A stretch of DNA of 56,926 bases from Cytophagia bacterium (GTDB lineage Bacteria; Bacteroidota; Bacteroidia; Cytophagales; Spirosomataceae): NCBI GenBank assembly GCA_004293645.1, contig REAB01000084.1, positions 1 to 56,926 of the forward strand. Reading direction: 5' to 3'. Positions 43,509-52,038 of the stretch are shown here, in pieces. The stretch's first letter is position 1, and the number at the start of each line of letters is the position of its first letter. Both the position numbers and the translations under genes were made by a program. The notes beneath the pieces are model-generated. The model did no database searches, was not told where the DNA came from, and saw only the letters and a list, made by a program, of their open reading frames with translations.

Positions 43509-43516
43509 CAAAAGTA
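43509..43516 (-). promoter_or_regulatory. TAnnTTTG -7 element at the receiver gene start
   Basis: TACTTTTG on the minus strand, only 2 bp from the ATG, which would give an almost leaderless transcript. No -33 TTG seen. Confidence 0.3.
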
Positions 43517-43611
43517 ATTTGATGCCGTAATAATACGAAAAAGGATTGGAAACTAATGACCCCTTCAAAGAGTTCTATCGTTAGTCAATCCATAAAATGT
43601 ATTTTCAAACC

Positions 43612-44763
43612 ATGAACAATTTTCAATACCACAACCCTGTTCGGATTCTTTTTGGCAAAGGTCAAATTGCCCAGCTTCCGACCCAAATTCCTGCCACGGC
43701 CAAAATAATGCTTACTTACGGCGGGGGCAGTATTTTTAAAAACGGCGTGTATGAGCAAGTCAAAAAAGCCTTGGCAGGCTACCAAATTGTGGAGTTTGGC
43801 GGCATTGAACCCAACCCCACCTACGAAACCTTGATGAAGGCCGTAGAGATAGCTCGCTCCGAAAAAATTGATTTTCTGCTGTCGGTAGGTGGTGGCTCGG
43901 TGCTCGATGGCACCAAGTTTATTGCCGCCGCCGTACCCTACGAAGGCGACACCTGGCAGTTGGTAGCAAAACGCGCCAAACACGCCACGGCATTGCCCAT
44001 TGGGGCGGTTTTGACGCTCCCCGCCACTGGCTCAGAAATGAACTACTACGCCGTTATCAGTCGGCAAGAAACGCAAGAAAAATACGGCATGGGCAACCCC
44101 AAACTGTACCCGCAGTTTTCGATTCTTGACCCCGAAACCACTTTTTCGTTGCCACCTCGCCAAATTGCCAATGGCATTGCCGATGCCTTTACGCACGTCA
44201 TGGAGCAATATATGACTTACCCCGTGCGTGCCACTATGCAAGACCGCATGGCCGAGGCTGTGTTGCTGACGCTCATTGAAGAAGGCCCAAAAATGATGCA
44301 AAACCCCACCGACTACGATGCCGCCGCCAACATCATGTGGGCGGCTACGATGGCACTCAATGGGCTGCTGGCCGCAGGTGTACCCACCGATTGGGCAACG
44401 CACCAAATTGGCCACGAAATGACGGCTTTGCACGGCATAGACCATGCTCGTACGCTGGCTACGGTGCTGCCACACTTGTTGGAAATAAAAAAAGACACCA
44501 AACGCGAAAAACTCATTCAATATGCCCAGCACGTTTGGAAATGCACTGGTACGGACGACGAACTGGTGGCAGCGGCCATTCAAAAAACCGCCGATTTTTA
44601 CGAGTCGTTGCAAATTCCGACCAAAGCCAGTGTCTATAATGTGGGGCCAGATAGTGTTCAAGAAATTGTGAAACGATTTACTGCAAGAGGCATGAATTTT
44701 GGGGAACGTGCCGACATTACGCCCCAAGTAGTAGGTCAGATTTTGGAAAGAAGCATTGCCTAA
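43612..44763 (+). CDS. yqhD: Iron-containing alcohol dehydrogenase (YqhD type)
   Basis: 383 residues. It begins MNNFQYHNPVRILFGKGQIA, which is the YqhD/butanol dehydrogenase N-terminus, so the ATG at 43612 is preferred over 43597. The NADP(H)-binding GGGS motifs (LTYGGGSIFKNG, LLSVGGGSVLDGTK) and the metal site D-H-H-H (NGIADAFTHVMEQY, ATHQIGHEMTALHGIDHA) are intact. Family knowledge: these enzymes reduce many short aldehydes, with a detoxifying role. The gene is alone, divergent from the receiver/cyclase pair and ending in an inverted repeat. Confidence 0.92.
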   Translation: MNNFQYHNPVRILFGKGQIAQLPTQIPATAKIMLTYGGGSIFKNGVYEQVKKALAGYQIVEFGGIEPNPTYETLMKAVEIARSEKIDFLLSVGGGSVLDGTKFIAAAVPYEGDTWQLVAKRAKHATALPIGAVLTLPATGSEMNYYAVISRQETQEKYGMGNPKLYPQFSILDPETTFSLPPRQIANGIADAFTHVMEQYMTYPVRATMQDRMAEAVLLTLIEEGPKMMQNPTDYDAAANIMWAATMALNGLLAAGVPTDWATHQIGHEMTALHGIDHARTLATVLPHLLEIKKDTKREKLIQYAQHVWKCTGTDDELVAAAIQKTADFYESLQIPTKASVYNVGPDSVQEIVKRFTARGMNFGERADITPQVVGQILERSIA

Positions 44764-44766
44764 GAG

Positions 44767-44834
44767 TTTGGTTCGGTTGCGCAAAGCGATGAATAACTAA
44801 AAATTTACCGCTATTTTTGCGCAATCGAACCAAA
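44767..44834. repeat. 19-bp inverted repeat overlapping the GT2 promoter
   Basis: tttggttcggttgcgcaaa (44767-44785) and tttgcgcaatcgaaccaaa (44816-44834) are inverse with one mismatch and a 30-nt spacer. The right arm overlaps a -7 element. It could be the end of the dehydrogenase transcript or an operator. Confidence 0.75.
44812..44819 (+). promoter_or_regulatory. TAnnTTTG -7 element of the GT2 gene
   Basis: TATTTTTG lying across the right arm of the 19-bp inverted repeat. It places the transcript start near 44826 and so argues against translation from the TTG at 44817. Confidence 0.5.
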
Positions 44835-44849
44835 ATCTCTTTGCTGGCT

Positions 44850-45803
44850 TTGAAAATACCCCAAATCTCCATTGTTGCCCCGCTTTACAACGAAACGGAG
44901 TCTTTTCCGCACCTTGTAGAACGGCTCAATAAGCTCATGGACAGCCAACCGCTGGCCATTGAAGTGGTGCTGATAGACGACGGCAGCCGCGACAACACCC
45001 CACTGCTGATGCGCCAATTGGCGCTGCTCGACCCACGCTACCACTGCGTTTTTTTGTCCCGCAATTACGGCCATCAACTGGCTCTTTCGGCGGGTTTGGC
45101 TGCTGCTCGTGGCACAGAGGCCTTGTTTATCATTGACGGCGACCTGCAAGACCCGCCCGAATTGCTCCCCGAATTTTACAAAAAATACCAAGAAGGCTTT
45201 GACGTGGTGTATGCCGTGCGGCGAAAGCGCAAAGAAAGTGCCATCAAGCGGCTGGGTTATTATTTGTTTTACCGAACACTCAAAGCCATTTCTTACGTAG
45301 AAATTCCGCTCGATAGCGGCGACTTTTCGCTCATTAGCCGCCGCGTGGCCGATGTGATGAACCAAATGCCCGAAGAAAGCCGTTTTTTGCGCGGAATGCG
45401 CTCGTGGGTGGGTTTCAAACAAACGGGCTACGAATACGAACGCAGCGAACGCGTAGCGGGCGAGTCCAAATATTCGTTCAAGCAATTGTTTGGTTTGGCC
45501 TACAACGGCATCTTCAATTTTAGTGAATTTCCCATTCAGTTCATGGGGCGTGCAGGCATTACCGCTATCAGTGTTGCCTTGATTTATTTGGTAATTACGC
45601 TGGCCAAAAGGCTATTTTTTGGTACAGTTATCGAAGGTTTTACGGCGTTGCTTTTTGTAATTGTATTGTTTAGTGGCGTACAATTGCTCGCCTTAGGCAT
45701 TATTGGTGAATACGTTCTTCGCATTTTCTTCCAGTCAAAAGGCCGCCCGTTGTTTATTGTAAAAGAAAAAATTGTAGAATGCCAAATAACAAATAACAAA
45801 TAA
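44850..45803 (+). CDS. GT2 glycosyltransferase, polyprenyl-phosphate sugar transferase type (DPM1/GtrB-like)
   Basis: About 317 residues. The GT-A catalytic domain shows ISIVAPLYNETESFPHLVER, VVLIDDGSRDNT and FIIDGDLQDPPELLPEF (DxD plus the DLQDPPE motif of polyprenyl-phosphate transferases), and the C-terminus has two membrane helices (ITAISVALIYLVITLAK and ALLFVIVLFSGVQLLALGII). It probably loads a sugar on undecaprenyl phosphate for lipid A or surface-glycan decoration. There is no ATG: the frame opens with TTG codons at 44817, 44841 and 44850; the last (MKIPQISIVAPLYNE) fits the family and the promoter position. The 415-bp gap after it has no gene. Confidence 0.88.
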   Translation: MKIPQISIVAPLYNETESFPHLVERLNKLMDSQPLAIEVVLIDDGSRDNTPLLMRQLALLDPRYHCVFLSRNYGHQLALSAGLAAARGTEALFIIDGDLQDPPELLPEFYKKYQEGFDVVYAVRRKRKESAIKRLGYYLFYRTLKAISYVEIPLDSGDFSLISRRVADVMNQMPEESRFLRGMRSWVGFKQTGYEYERSERVAGESKYSFKQLFGLAYNGIFNFSEFPIQFMGRAGITAISVALIYLVITLAKRLFFGTVIEGFTALLFVIVLFSGVQLLALGIIGEYVLRIFFQSKGRPLFIVKEKIVECQITNNK

Positions 45804-46217
45804 CAGACAGCAAATCTGCTTCATAATTATTTGCAAATGTTTCATATTAAGTACTTACTCGTAATTGTTTGTAATTATAGTAATTTGTTGTAATTGTTTG
45901 TTTATCAATTTGTTATTACCAAATTACCCTTTATTACAAATCAAAAATAATATAAACTATTTTTGACCAACTACTTACTCAGATTAATTAACGATTCTAT
46001 AACCCTGCGCTTTAGCGTAGGGTAAACCACAAAAACACAACTCTTACGGGTCTTTGGCCCTGAAATAAGTCAAGGCCAAAGACCTAAAATGTCTTTTTTG
46101 CGCTTCATCCACCCTAAAGACTGAGGGTAAAAGATTTGGTGCGGAAGCTCTATTTTAAATGTATGAATCTACCCATTTTATTATTTACGAATTACTAAAC
46201 TACAAATCTCAAACTCT
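45804..46217. other. AT-rich intergenic region with two hairpin repeats
   Basis: No gene seen. 46002-46023 is a 10-bp inverted repeat (accctgcgct/agcgtagggt, one mismatch), and 46049-46084 an 11-bp perfect stem (ggtctttggcc/ggccaaagacc) with a 14-nt loop and T-run at 46093-46099 that could terminate plus-strand transcription. Confidence 0.6.
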
Positions 46218-47693
46218 GTGCTTTTTAATTCTATTCAATTTTTGTTCTTTTTTGTGGTGGTTACGCTGGCCTATTATCGGCTGGGGTGGAACGGGCGTTG
46301 GTTGCTGTTGTTGTTGGCGAGTTGCTATTTTTATTTGGTTTTTAAACCCGTTTTCATTCTCATTCTGTTTCTAACCATCGTCATAGACTACGTGGCGGGC
46401 ATCTGGATTGAGCAAAGCGAAGGCCGAAAACGCTGGTGGTTGCTGGTTATCAGTATTATTTCCAACGTCGGTATTTTGGCTTTTTTTAAGTACTTCGATT
46501 TTGCCGTCGAAAACCTCAACAAAGTATTTTTCAACTTAAATTTGGGCATTGGGCTGCCCCACTTAAACGGCCTACTACCGCCACAAATAGCCGAATACAT
46601 GAGCGAGGCGGGGCGGGTTATTTTGCCCATTGGCCTTTCGTTTCACACATTTCAGGCCATGAGTTATACCATCGAAGTATATCGTAAAAACCAAAAAGCC
46701 GAGCGGCATTTCGGCATTTACGCGCTCTACGTCATGTTTTACCCGCAGCTGGTGGCGGGGCCCATTGAGCGTCCTCAGAATGTGTTGCCACAGTTTCACG
46801 AATATTTTGCCTACGACTGGGAAAACGTCAAAGCGGGACTGATGCGCATGGCTTTTGGTTTTTTTAAGAAGGCTGTCATCGCCGACCGCCTCGCCCTCAT
46901 GGCTGGCCCCGCCTACGAGCAACCCGGAGAACACAACGGACTGACGTTGCTGGTGGCTACGTTTTTTTACACTTTCAGAATTTACTGCGACTTTTCGGGT
47001 TACTCCGACATTGCGCTGGGAGCTGCCCAAGCGATGGGTTTTAAGCTCATGGAAAACTTCAAAACACCCTATATTTCGCGCTCCATTGCCGAGTTTTGGA
47101 ACCGCTGGCACATTTCGCTCTCTACTTGGTTTCGAGATTATTTGTACATTTCAATGGGGGGTAATCGGCGGGGCGAGGCGCGGGCTTACTTCAATCGCAT
47201 CACCGTGTTTTTGGTAAGTGGCTTGTGGCACGGCGCGAGTTGGAACTTTGTGATTTGGGGCGGGTTGCACGGTTTTTACCTCATTGGCGCTTCACTACGC
47301 GACAAATGGCAGAAAAAATTGAATATTCAAATGCCTTCGGCAGCTTGGTATGGGTGGCTGCAAGGCTTGCTTACGTTTGGGCTGGTGATGCTCACGTGGG
47401 TATTTTTTGCGGTAGGAGGCCAATCTGACGGTGGCAGCGTGCAGGAGTCGGTGTTGATTCTAAAAAAAATAGCGCGGTTGTCTTTTTCTGACCCCATTCA
47501 GTCGGCTTTGAAACCCGCCGAAATGTGGTTTTGTGTGCTACTTATTGCCATTTTGATGCTAAAAGAACACTTTTACTTTTATATTTCAACCCGCCGAAAC
47601 TGGTCTTTTTTCGCGTTATTTATTTTTCTTGCGGTAGTTTGTTATTTTTTCGGGGTTTACAATTCTAAGCAGTTTATTTATTTTCAATTTTGA
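46218..47693 (+). CDS. MBOAT-family O-acyltransferase (AlgI/DltB-like)
   Basis: 491 residues, polytopic membrane protein. The start is GTG at 46218 (MLFNSIQFLFFFVVV is the family N-terminus). Signatures: LPIGLSFHTFQAMSYTIEVY, FYPQLVAGPIERPQNVLPQF, DFSGYSDIALGAAQAMGF, and the catalytic-site stretch with H338 (SGLWHGASWNF) and H351 (GGLHGFY). Family knowledge: it transfers acyl groups, usually acetyl, onto exported polysaccharides. The SGNH-type partner (AlgJ/DUF1574) that normally follows is missing; nhaA comes instead, 12 bp later. It may modify the product of the neighbouring GT2 or GT4; inferred only from proximity. Confidence 0.93.
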   Translation: MLFNSIQFLFFFVVVTLAYYRLGWNGRWLLLLLASCYFYLVFKPVFILILFLTIVIDYVAGIWIEQSEGRKRWWLLVISIISNVGILAFFKYFDFAVENLNKVFFNLNLGIGLPHLNGLLPPQIAEYMSEAGRVILPIGLSFHTFQAMSYTIEVYRKNQKAERHFGIYALYVMFYPQLVAGPIERPQNVLPQFHEYFAYDWENVKAGLMRMAFGFFKKAVIADRLALMAGPAYEQPGEHNGLTLLVATFFYTFRIYCDFSGYSDIALGAAQAMGFKLMENFKTPYISRSIAEFWNRWHISLSTWFRDYLYISMGGNRRGEARAYFNRITVFLVSGLWHGASWNFVIWGGLHGFYLIGASLRDKWQKKLNIQMPSAAWYGWLQGLLTFGLVMLTWVFFAVGGQSDGGSVQESVLILKKIARLSFSDPIQSALKPAEMWFCVLLIAILMLKEHFYFYISTRRNWSFFALFIFLAVVCYFFGVYNSKQFIYFQF

Positions 47694-47705
47694 AAAAATA
47701 CAGCC

Positions 47706-48881
47706 ATGAAGAAACAGATAAACACACAAAATCAAAAAGTGAAACTAACCCAATTGTTCAAAGAATTTTTTGACAGCGAAAAGGCAGGTGGCTTAATTTT
47801 GATAGCTTGTACTATTTTTTCACTGATACTTGCCAACTCTGATTTGGGAGGCCACTACCACCAACTTTGGCAAATACAATTTGTAGGCCACAGCATAGGG
47901 CATTGGGTCAATGATGGGCTAATGACGATTTTCTTTTTGCTAATTGGGTTAGAATTAGAAAGAGAAGTTTATCAAGGAGAACTTTCTAATCTAAAAGATG
48001 CATTGTTGCCCCTGTTTGGGGCATTGGGGGGTATTGTAGTTCCAGCGGGCATTTTTTTAATGTTTAATTTTGGAACGGCAACCCAGTCGGGAGCTGGCAT
48101 TCCGATGGCCACCGACATTGCTTTCGCACTCGGCATCTTATCGCTGTTGGGCAATAAAGTACCCGCTTCTCTCAAAGTATTTTTGACTGCATTGGCCGTA
48201 ATAGACGACTTGGGAGCAATCACCATTATTGCCCTGTTCTACACAAAAACCATATTTTGGACAAATCTATTTGCAGCGTTGGCCATATTTGCGGCACTTT
48301 TAATATCTAACAGACTGAAAATCAGAAATTTATTATTCTATTTAGTTGGTGGCGTGGCCATGTGGTATTTTATGTTGAATTCGGGCGTTCATGCTACCAT
48401 CACGGGTATTTTGTTGGCATTTGCTATTCCTTTTGGCAACGGAGACGAAAAATCAACCTCTTACATTTTACAACATTTTCTGCACAAACCAGTCGCATTT
48501 GTCATTTTGCCCATTTTTGCATTAGCCAATACGGCCATCGTTTTCGATCAAAATATAGGGCGTACTTTATTGGAAAATTATAGTTTAGGAATTGGCCTCG
48601 GATTGATTGTGGGCAAGCCATTGGGTATTTTTCTGTGTGCTTACCTGGCTGTACAACTTGGACTCTGTAAACTTCCGACGGATTTAAACTGGAAACTAAT
48701 TTTGGGGGCGGGTTTTTTGGGTGGAATTGGGTTTACGATGTCCATTTTTATTACTCTACTGGCGTTTAACGACGAATCTATCATCAACAATGCCAAATTG
48801 GTTATCTTATTTTCATCGTTAATAGCGGGATTTTTAGGATTTACAACACTAAAATTAACGTTAAAAAAACAAAGAAACTGA
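47706..48881 (+). CDS. nhaA: Na+/H+ antiporter NhaA
   Basis: 391 residues, the usual NhaA length, with about twelve membrane helices. The N-terminal SEKAGGLILIACTIFSLILA, the ion-site pair in AVIDDLGAITIIALFY, and GIPMATDIAFALGILSLLG are NhaA signatures. It exchanges Na+ for H+ across the inner membrane for pH and salt homeostasis. ispE starts 1 bp after its stop, so nhaA, ispE and the oxidase subunit gene form a tight operon. Confidence 0.95.
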   Translation: MKKQINTQNQKVKLTQLFKEFFDSEKAGGLILIACTIFSLILANSDLGGHYHQLWQIQFVGHSIGHWVNDGLMTIFFLLIGLELEREVYQGELSNLKDALLPLFGALGGIVVPAGIFLMFNFGTATQSGAGIPMATDIAFALGILSLLGNKVPASLKVFLTALAVIDDLGAITIIALFYTKTIFWTNLFAALAIFAALLISNRLKIRNLLFYLVGGVAMWYFMLNSGVHATITGILLAFAIPFGNGDEKSTSYILQHFLHKPVAFVILPIFALANTAIVFDQNIGRTLLENYSLGIGLGLIVGKPLGIFLCAYLAVQLGLCKLPTDLNWKLILGAGFLGGIGFTMSIFITLLAFNDESIINNAKLVILFSSLIAGFLGFTTLKLTLKKQRN

Positions 48882-48882
48882 C

Positions 48883-49692
48883 ATGGTTTGTTTTCCCAAT
48901 GCCAAAATAAATATTGGTTTACAGATTATTGAAAAACGTACCGATGGCTTTCATAACCTTCAATCGTGCTTTTATCCAGTGGGTTGGAGCGACGTGTTGG
49001 AGGTCATTCCTGCCCAACAATTTGGTTTTTCTTCGTCAGGTTTGGCCATTCCAGGCAATGCCGACGGCAATTTGTGTGTCAAAGCCTACCAACTACTTCA
49101 ACGCGACTTTGACCTAACGCCCGTGCAAATACACTTGCTCAAAATAGTACCCATTGGGGCGGGTTTGGGTGGTGGCTCGGCCGATGCTGCTTTTGCACTC
49201 AAGCTCTTGAACGATTTTTATGCGTTGAATCTCACTTCCGATGTCTTAGAAAACTACACGCGGCAATTGGGCAGTGATTGTGCTTTTTTTGTGCAGAACA
49301 AACCCCAATTTTGCTTTGAAAAAGGCGACCAATTTGCCGATATTGAACTCAATTTGAAGGGCAAGTTTATTGTGTTGGTTTACCCCAATTTGCACATTTC
49401 TACTGCTGAGGCTTACGCGGGCATACGCCCACAAGCTGCCCAAGCCAATCTAAATGAAGTGCTAAAAATGCCCCTAACTGCTTGGCGCGAGTTGGTAAAA
49501 AATGACTTTGAAAATCATCTTTTTTTTAAATATCCGCTTTTGGCGCATCTCAAAACCCAGCTTTATGAGCAAGGAGCCAGCTACGCCAGCATGACAGGCT
49601 CTGGTTCAACCATTTACGGTATTTTTGAAGAAGCCCCCGATTTACAAAACCTTTTCGATGCTTACACAGTTTGGAAAGGAGAACTATTTTAA
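48883..49692 (+). CDS. ispE: 4-diphosphocytidyl-2-C-methyl-D-erythritol kinase
   Basis: 269 residues. A GHMP-family kinase of the MEP isoprenoid pathway that phosphorylates CDP-ME with ATP in the cytoplasm. Visible: FPNAKINIGLQIIEKRTDGF (N-terminal substrate motif), the ATP loop PIGAGLGGGSADAAFALKLL, SDCAFFVQN and the C-terminal MTGSGSTIYGIF. It begins 1 bp after nhaA and ends 2 bp before the oxidase subunit gene, so translation is probably coupled. Confidence 0.96.
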   Translation: MVCFPNAKINIGLQIIEKRTDGFHNLQSCFYPVGWSDVLEVIPAQQFGFSSSGLAIPGNADGNLCVKAYQLLQRDFDLTPVQIHLLKIVPIGAGLGGGSADAAFALKLLNDFYALNLTSDVLENYTRQLGSDCAFFVQNKPQFCFEKGDQFADIELNLKGKFIVLVYPNLHISTAEAYAGIRPQAAQANLNEVLKMPLTAWRELVKNDFENHLFFKYPLLAHLKTQLYEQGASYASMTGSGSTIYGIFEEAPDLQNLFDAYTVWKGELF

Positions 49693-49694
49693 AA

Positions 49695-50300
49695 ATGAAA
49701 CCTACCCAAACGCCCGAAAATCCTTTTACCAAGCGCCGTGAGCCTTTCAATTTTATGCTTTGGTTGGGCATAGCGGGCAGTGTTTTGGCTTTTTTGGTAC
49801 TATTGGGAGCATATTTATTGCGGAAAACACGCCCCAATTGGAGCGACGTGCCACTGCCCGATTTATTTTGGATTAGTACGGCTGCCATTACGTTGAGCAG
49901 TTTTACGCTGCACGCGGCCAATCGCGCATTGCGCACCGAGCTTTTTCCACACTATCGGGTTTTGATAAGCACTACACTTGGGTTGGGTATTTTGTTTGTA
50001 GTACTTCAATTGCTGGGCTGGAAAGAACTCATTGACGCGGGTATTTCTACCACCAATAATTCCTCCGTTGGCTTTATTTATTTAATTTCAGGGCTGCATA
50101 TTCTGCATATTTTGGGTGGTATTGCAGTGTTAGGTTGGGCTTTTTATCAATCGCTCAAAAACTTCTCTTACGTTGATTCTTTTGTGTTTAGCGTCAATCC
50201 GCCCAATCAACTCAAAATCAAGCTCATTACCGTTTATTGGCACTTTGTAGATGTGCTTTGGCTGGGCTTGTTTGGCTTTTTATTGCTGCAACGGGCGTAA
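49695..50300 (+). CDS. Heme-copper oxidase subunit III family protein
   Basis: 201 residues from ATG 49695; an in-frame TTG at 49671 lies inside ispE and is rejected. Five membrane helices are visible (FMLWLGIAGSVLAFLVLLGA, LFWISTAAITLSSFTLHAAN, VLISTTLGLGILFVVLQLLG, VGFIYLISGLHILHILGGIA, VYWHFVDVLWLGLFGFLLLQ), the short five-helix form of CyoC/CoxC. YWHFVDVLW is the family signature. The other oxidase subunits are not here. Its 3' end overlaps the convergent GT4 gene by 21 bp. Confidence 0.88.
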   Translation: MKPTQTPENPFTKRREPFNFMLWLGIAGSVLAFLVLLGAYLLRKTRPNWSDVPLPDLFWISTAAITLSSFTLHAANRALRTELFPHYRVLISTTLGLGILFVVLQLLGWKELIDAGISTTNNSSVGFIYLISGLHILHILGGIAVLGWAFYQSLKNFSYVDSFVFSVNPPNQLKIKLITVYWHFVDVLWLGLFGFLLLQRA

Positions 50301-51353
50301 TTTTTGGTAAAAATCAAGCAGTTTTTGGGCTTCGTTTGGCCAATTATACATCGCTTCCACGGCCGTGCGTCCACGTTTTCCCTGATTTCTTGCTTCTTCG
50401 GGGTGTTCAATGAGCCATTTTAGGGTTTCGGCCAGTTGGGAGGCATTGTCGGGAGCAATGCAAAAGCCGCACCGTTGCGTTTCTACGATTTGTTGGTAAA
50501 GTTCAAAATTTGAAGTAACCACGGGCAGCCCCAACGCCATGTAGTCAAACAATTTGGTAGGATATGAGTCGGGGTAATCGCCGATGGGTTTGAGCAGCGC
50601 AATACCCGCCACCGCACTTTGGGCGTGCGCAAAAGCCACTCGCTGCGACACGTAGCCGTGAAAAACCAAGTGCTGGCGCACGGCGGCGTAGTGCGGGAGT
50701 TGCTCTAACTGTGTTTGAGTAAGGTTGAGCTTGCCGAATAGGTGCATTTTGAGGTCGGGGTAGGTACTTTTGAGCAAAGCCAACGCATTGATAATGGTGT
50801 CTAACGAACGCTCCAAACTAATGACTCCCGCGTAAAAAAAAGTAGGTGAATTAGGATTGGGAAGCGGCAATGTTGTCCAAGTTAAGTCGGCAAAATTTTG
50901 GATAACAGCGTGGGGTTTGGTCAAATTTTGATACTCGTTCAAATAGGCTTTTTCGGTAAAAACGCAATAGAAAAAACGCCGCGCTTGGTGGTCAAAAAAT
51001 CGAAAAAAATATTGAAAAAGCCAGCCTTTATTATGGGTTTTAAAGGCCATTTTTTTGTACAAATTCTCCTGCACTTCATAAACTACTTTTGCCCCTAAAC
51101 ATCTGAATACAAAGGCCAAAGGCAGCAGTTCGGCCACGAAAATATGCACAATCTGGGGTCTTATTTTTATAAATTGCCACAATGCCATCGGGTGTACCAA
51201 CAGCAAACGCCAAACCAAATACTTAAAAAAAGGCAAAGGTTGCCAACATACGTCGTAGTGCGTGGCCAACGCAGGGGCTATTTTTCCCGCAATGCGGGGG
51301 TCGTTGGGAGGATGAACAGTGCTAAGAAGAAGAACGCGCGGTTGGGGGTGCAA
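50280..51353 (-). CDS. GT4-family glycosyltransferase
   Basis: About 358 residues counted from the TTG at 51353 (LHPQPRVLLLSTVHPPNDPR). A GT-B enzyme: N-terminal HPPNDPRIAGKIAPALATHY, and C-terminal donor-binding stretch FFYAGVISLERSLDTIINAL, YPTKLFDYMALGLPVVTSN and NDASQLAETLKWLIEHPEEA. It probably builds a surface or lipid-linked glycan. No ATG exists near the expected start. The frame runs upstream through five 15-bp repeats to a TTG at 51434, giving a repetitive YHLRT/YHLRI extension of up to 27 residues whose use is uncertain. It follows the small exported-protein gene directly and overlaps the oxidase gene at its 3' end. Confidence 0.87.
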   Translation of the reverse strand: MHPQPRVLLLSTVHPPNDPRIAGKIAPALATHYDVCWQPLPFFKYLVWRLLLVHPMALWQFIKIRPQIVHIFVAELLPLAFVFRCLGAKVVYEVQENLYKKMAFKTHNKGWLFQYFFRFFDHQARRFFYCVFTEKAYLNEYQNLTKPHAVIQNFADLTWTTLPLPNPNSPTFFYAGVISLERSLDTIINALALLKSTYPDLKMHLFGKLNLTQTQLEQLPHYAAVRQHLVFHGYVSQRVAFAHAQSAVAGIALLKPIGDYPDSYPTKLFDYMALGLPVVTSNFELYQQIVETQRCGFCIAPDNASQLAETLKWLIEHPEEARNQGKRGRTAVEAMYNWPNEAQKLLDFYQKLRPLQQ

Positions 51354-51355
51354 TG

Positions 51356-51430
51356 GTAAGTGGTAAATGCGTAAGTGGTAAGTGCGTAAGTGGTAAATGC
51401 GTAAGTGGTAAGTGCGTAAGTGGTAAATGG
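51356..51430. repeat. Five tandem 15-bp repeats at the 5' end of the GT4 gene
   Basis: GTAAGTGGTAAATGC and GTAAGTGGTAAGTGC alternate (51356, 51371, 51386, 51401, 51416). The array starts at the GT4 start region and ends one base before the stop codon of the small exported-protein gene. The unit is a multiple of three. Confidence 0.95.
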
Positions 51431-51643
51431 TCAATTTTTAGGGCAGCCACAGCCGTTTTTTTTGCGAAATAGCCCCCACATAAACCCCTTTTTTTTGCGA
51501 TATCCTTTGCGTTTGCGCAGGGTGGTTTGCTCAGATTTAGCACTCAAAGTAGCCAATGAGGCGACGTTCTTGGCTTCGACGGTATCGTTGGTAAGTGGCA
51601 CCAATACGGCGGCGAGCAACAAAACACAAAGTAGCTTTTTCAT
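51431..51643 (-). CDS. Small exported basic protein
   Basis: 70 residues from ATG 51643 (an ATG at 51655 is also in frame). A signal peptide (MKKLLCVLLLAAVLVPL) is followed by a short Ser/Thr region and a very basic tail (LRKRKGYRKKKGFMWGLF, RKKNGCGCPKN). Not recognised; possibly a membrane-interacting or structural peptide. A -7 element TACTTTTG lies at 51665-51672. Its stop codon abuts the 15-bp repeat array, so it and the GT4 gene are probably transcribed together. Confidence 0.65.
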   Translation of the reverse strand: MKKLLCVLLLAAVLVPLTNDTVEAKNVASLATLSAKSEQTTLRKRKGYRKKKGFMWGLFRKKNGCGCPKN

Positions 51644-51664
51644 TTTTTTGAACAATATTTAGTA

Positions 51665-51672
51665 CAAAAGTA
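51665..51672 (-). promoter_or_regulatory. TAnnTTTG -7 element of the small exported-protein gene
   Basis: TACTTTTG on the minus strand, 21 bp from the ATG at 51643. The spacing favours that ATG over the one at 51655. Confidence 0.5.
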
Positions 51673-51744
51673 AAACGAAAAACGGTTTGTTTTAGCATAC
51701 TGCCAACCCAAACCGTTTTTTTGATGCACACATTTTCTGTTTTT

Positions 51745-52008
51745 TTACCAACGTCGCCGTCCACCGCCTCGGTTATAGTTGCGGTCGTTGCCTCCTCGGC
51801 GGCCATAAGAACGCGGCGGAGGGCAGTAGCGCGGGCGTACCACCACTACGGGCGGCGGCACAATGCGCACGTAAGGGCGCGGCGCATAATAACGGGGTGC
51901 GGCGTAATAATTGGGGCGGTAGCCGTAGCCACCACGGTATGCCACGCAGCTACTGGCCAGCAAAGCTACGGCCAAATAAAATACATAAATTAGGTTTCGG
52001 GTTTTCAT
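51745..52008 (-). CDS. Small lipoprotein, Tyr/Arg/Pro-rich
   Basis: 87 residues. MKTRNLIYVFYLAVALLASSC is a lipoprotein signal peptide (lipobox ASSC). The mature part is low-complexity: YRGGYGYRPNYYAAPRYYAP, VVVVRPRYCPPPRSYG and RNYNRGGGRRRW. Small lipoproteins like this are frequent in Bacteroidota; function unknown. It lies 89 bp upstream of the small exported protein on the same strand, with a separate promoter between. Confidence 0.65.
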   Translation of the reverse strand: MKTRNLIYVFYLAVALLASSCVAYRGGYGYRPNYYAAPRYYAPRPYVRIVPPPVVVVRPRYCPPPRSYGRRGGNDRNYNRGGGRRRW

Positions 52009-52038
52009 GGGCTTTTGTGTTCAAAGTGTTACCAATAA

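Noticed and set aside
46159..46374. 71-residue Trp/Cys-rich open frame before the MBOAT gene
   Set aside because: It overlaps the MBOAT start in another frame, and its hydrophobic content is a shadow of the membrane protein.
51354..51434. N-terminal extension YHLRTYHLRI of the GT4 protein as real domain
   Set aside because: It is encoded entirely by the 15-bp repeats, and the GT-B fold begins after it; use of the upstream TTG cannot be excluded, but there is no support for it.
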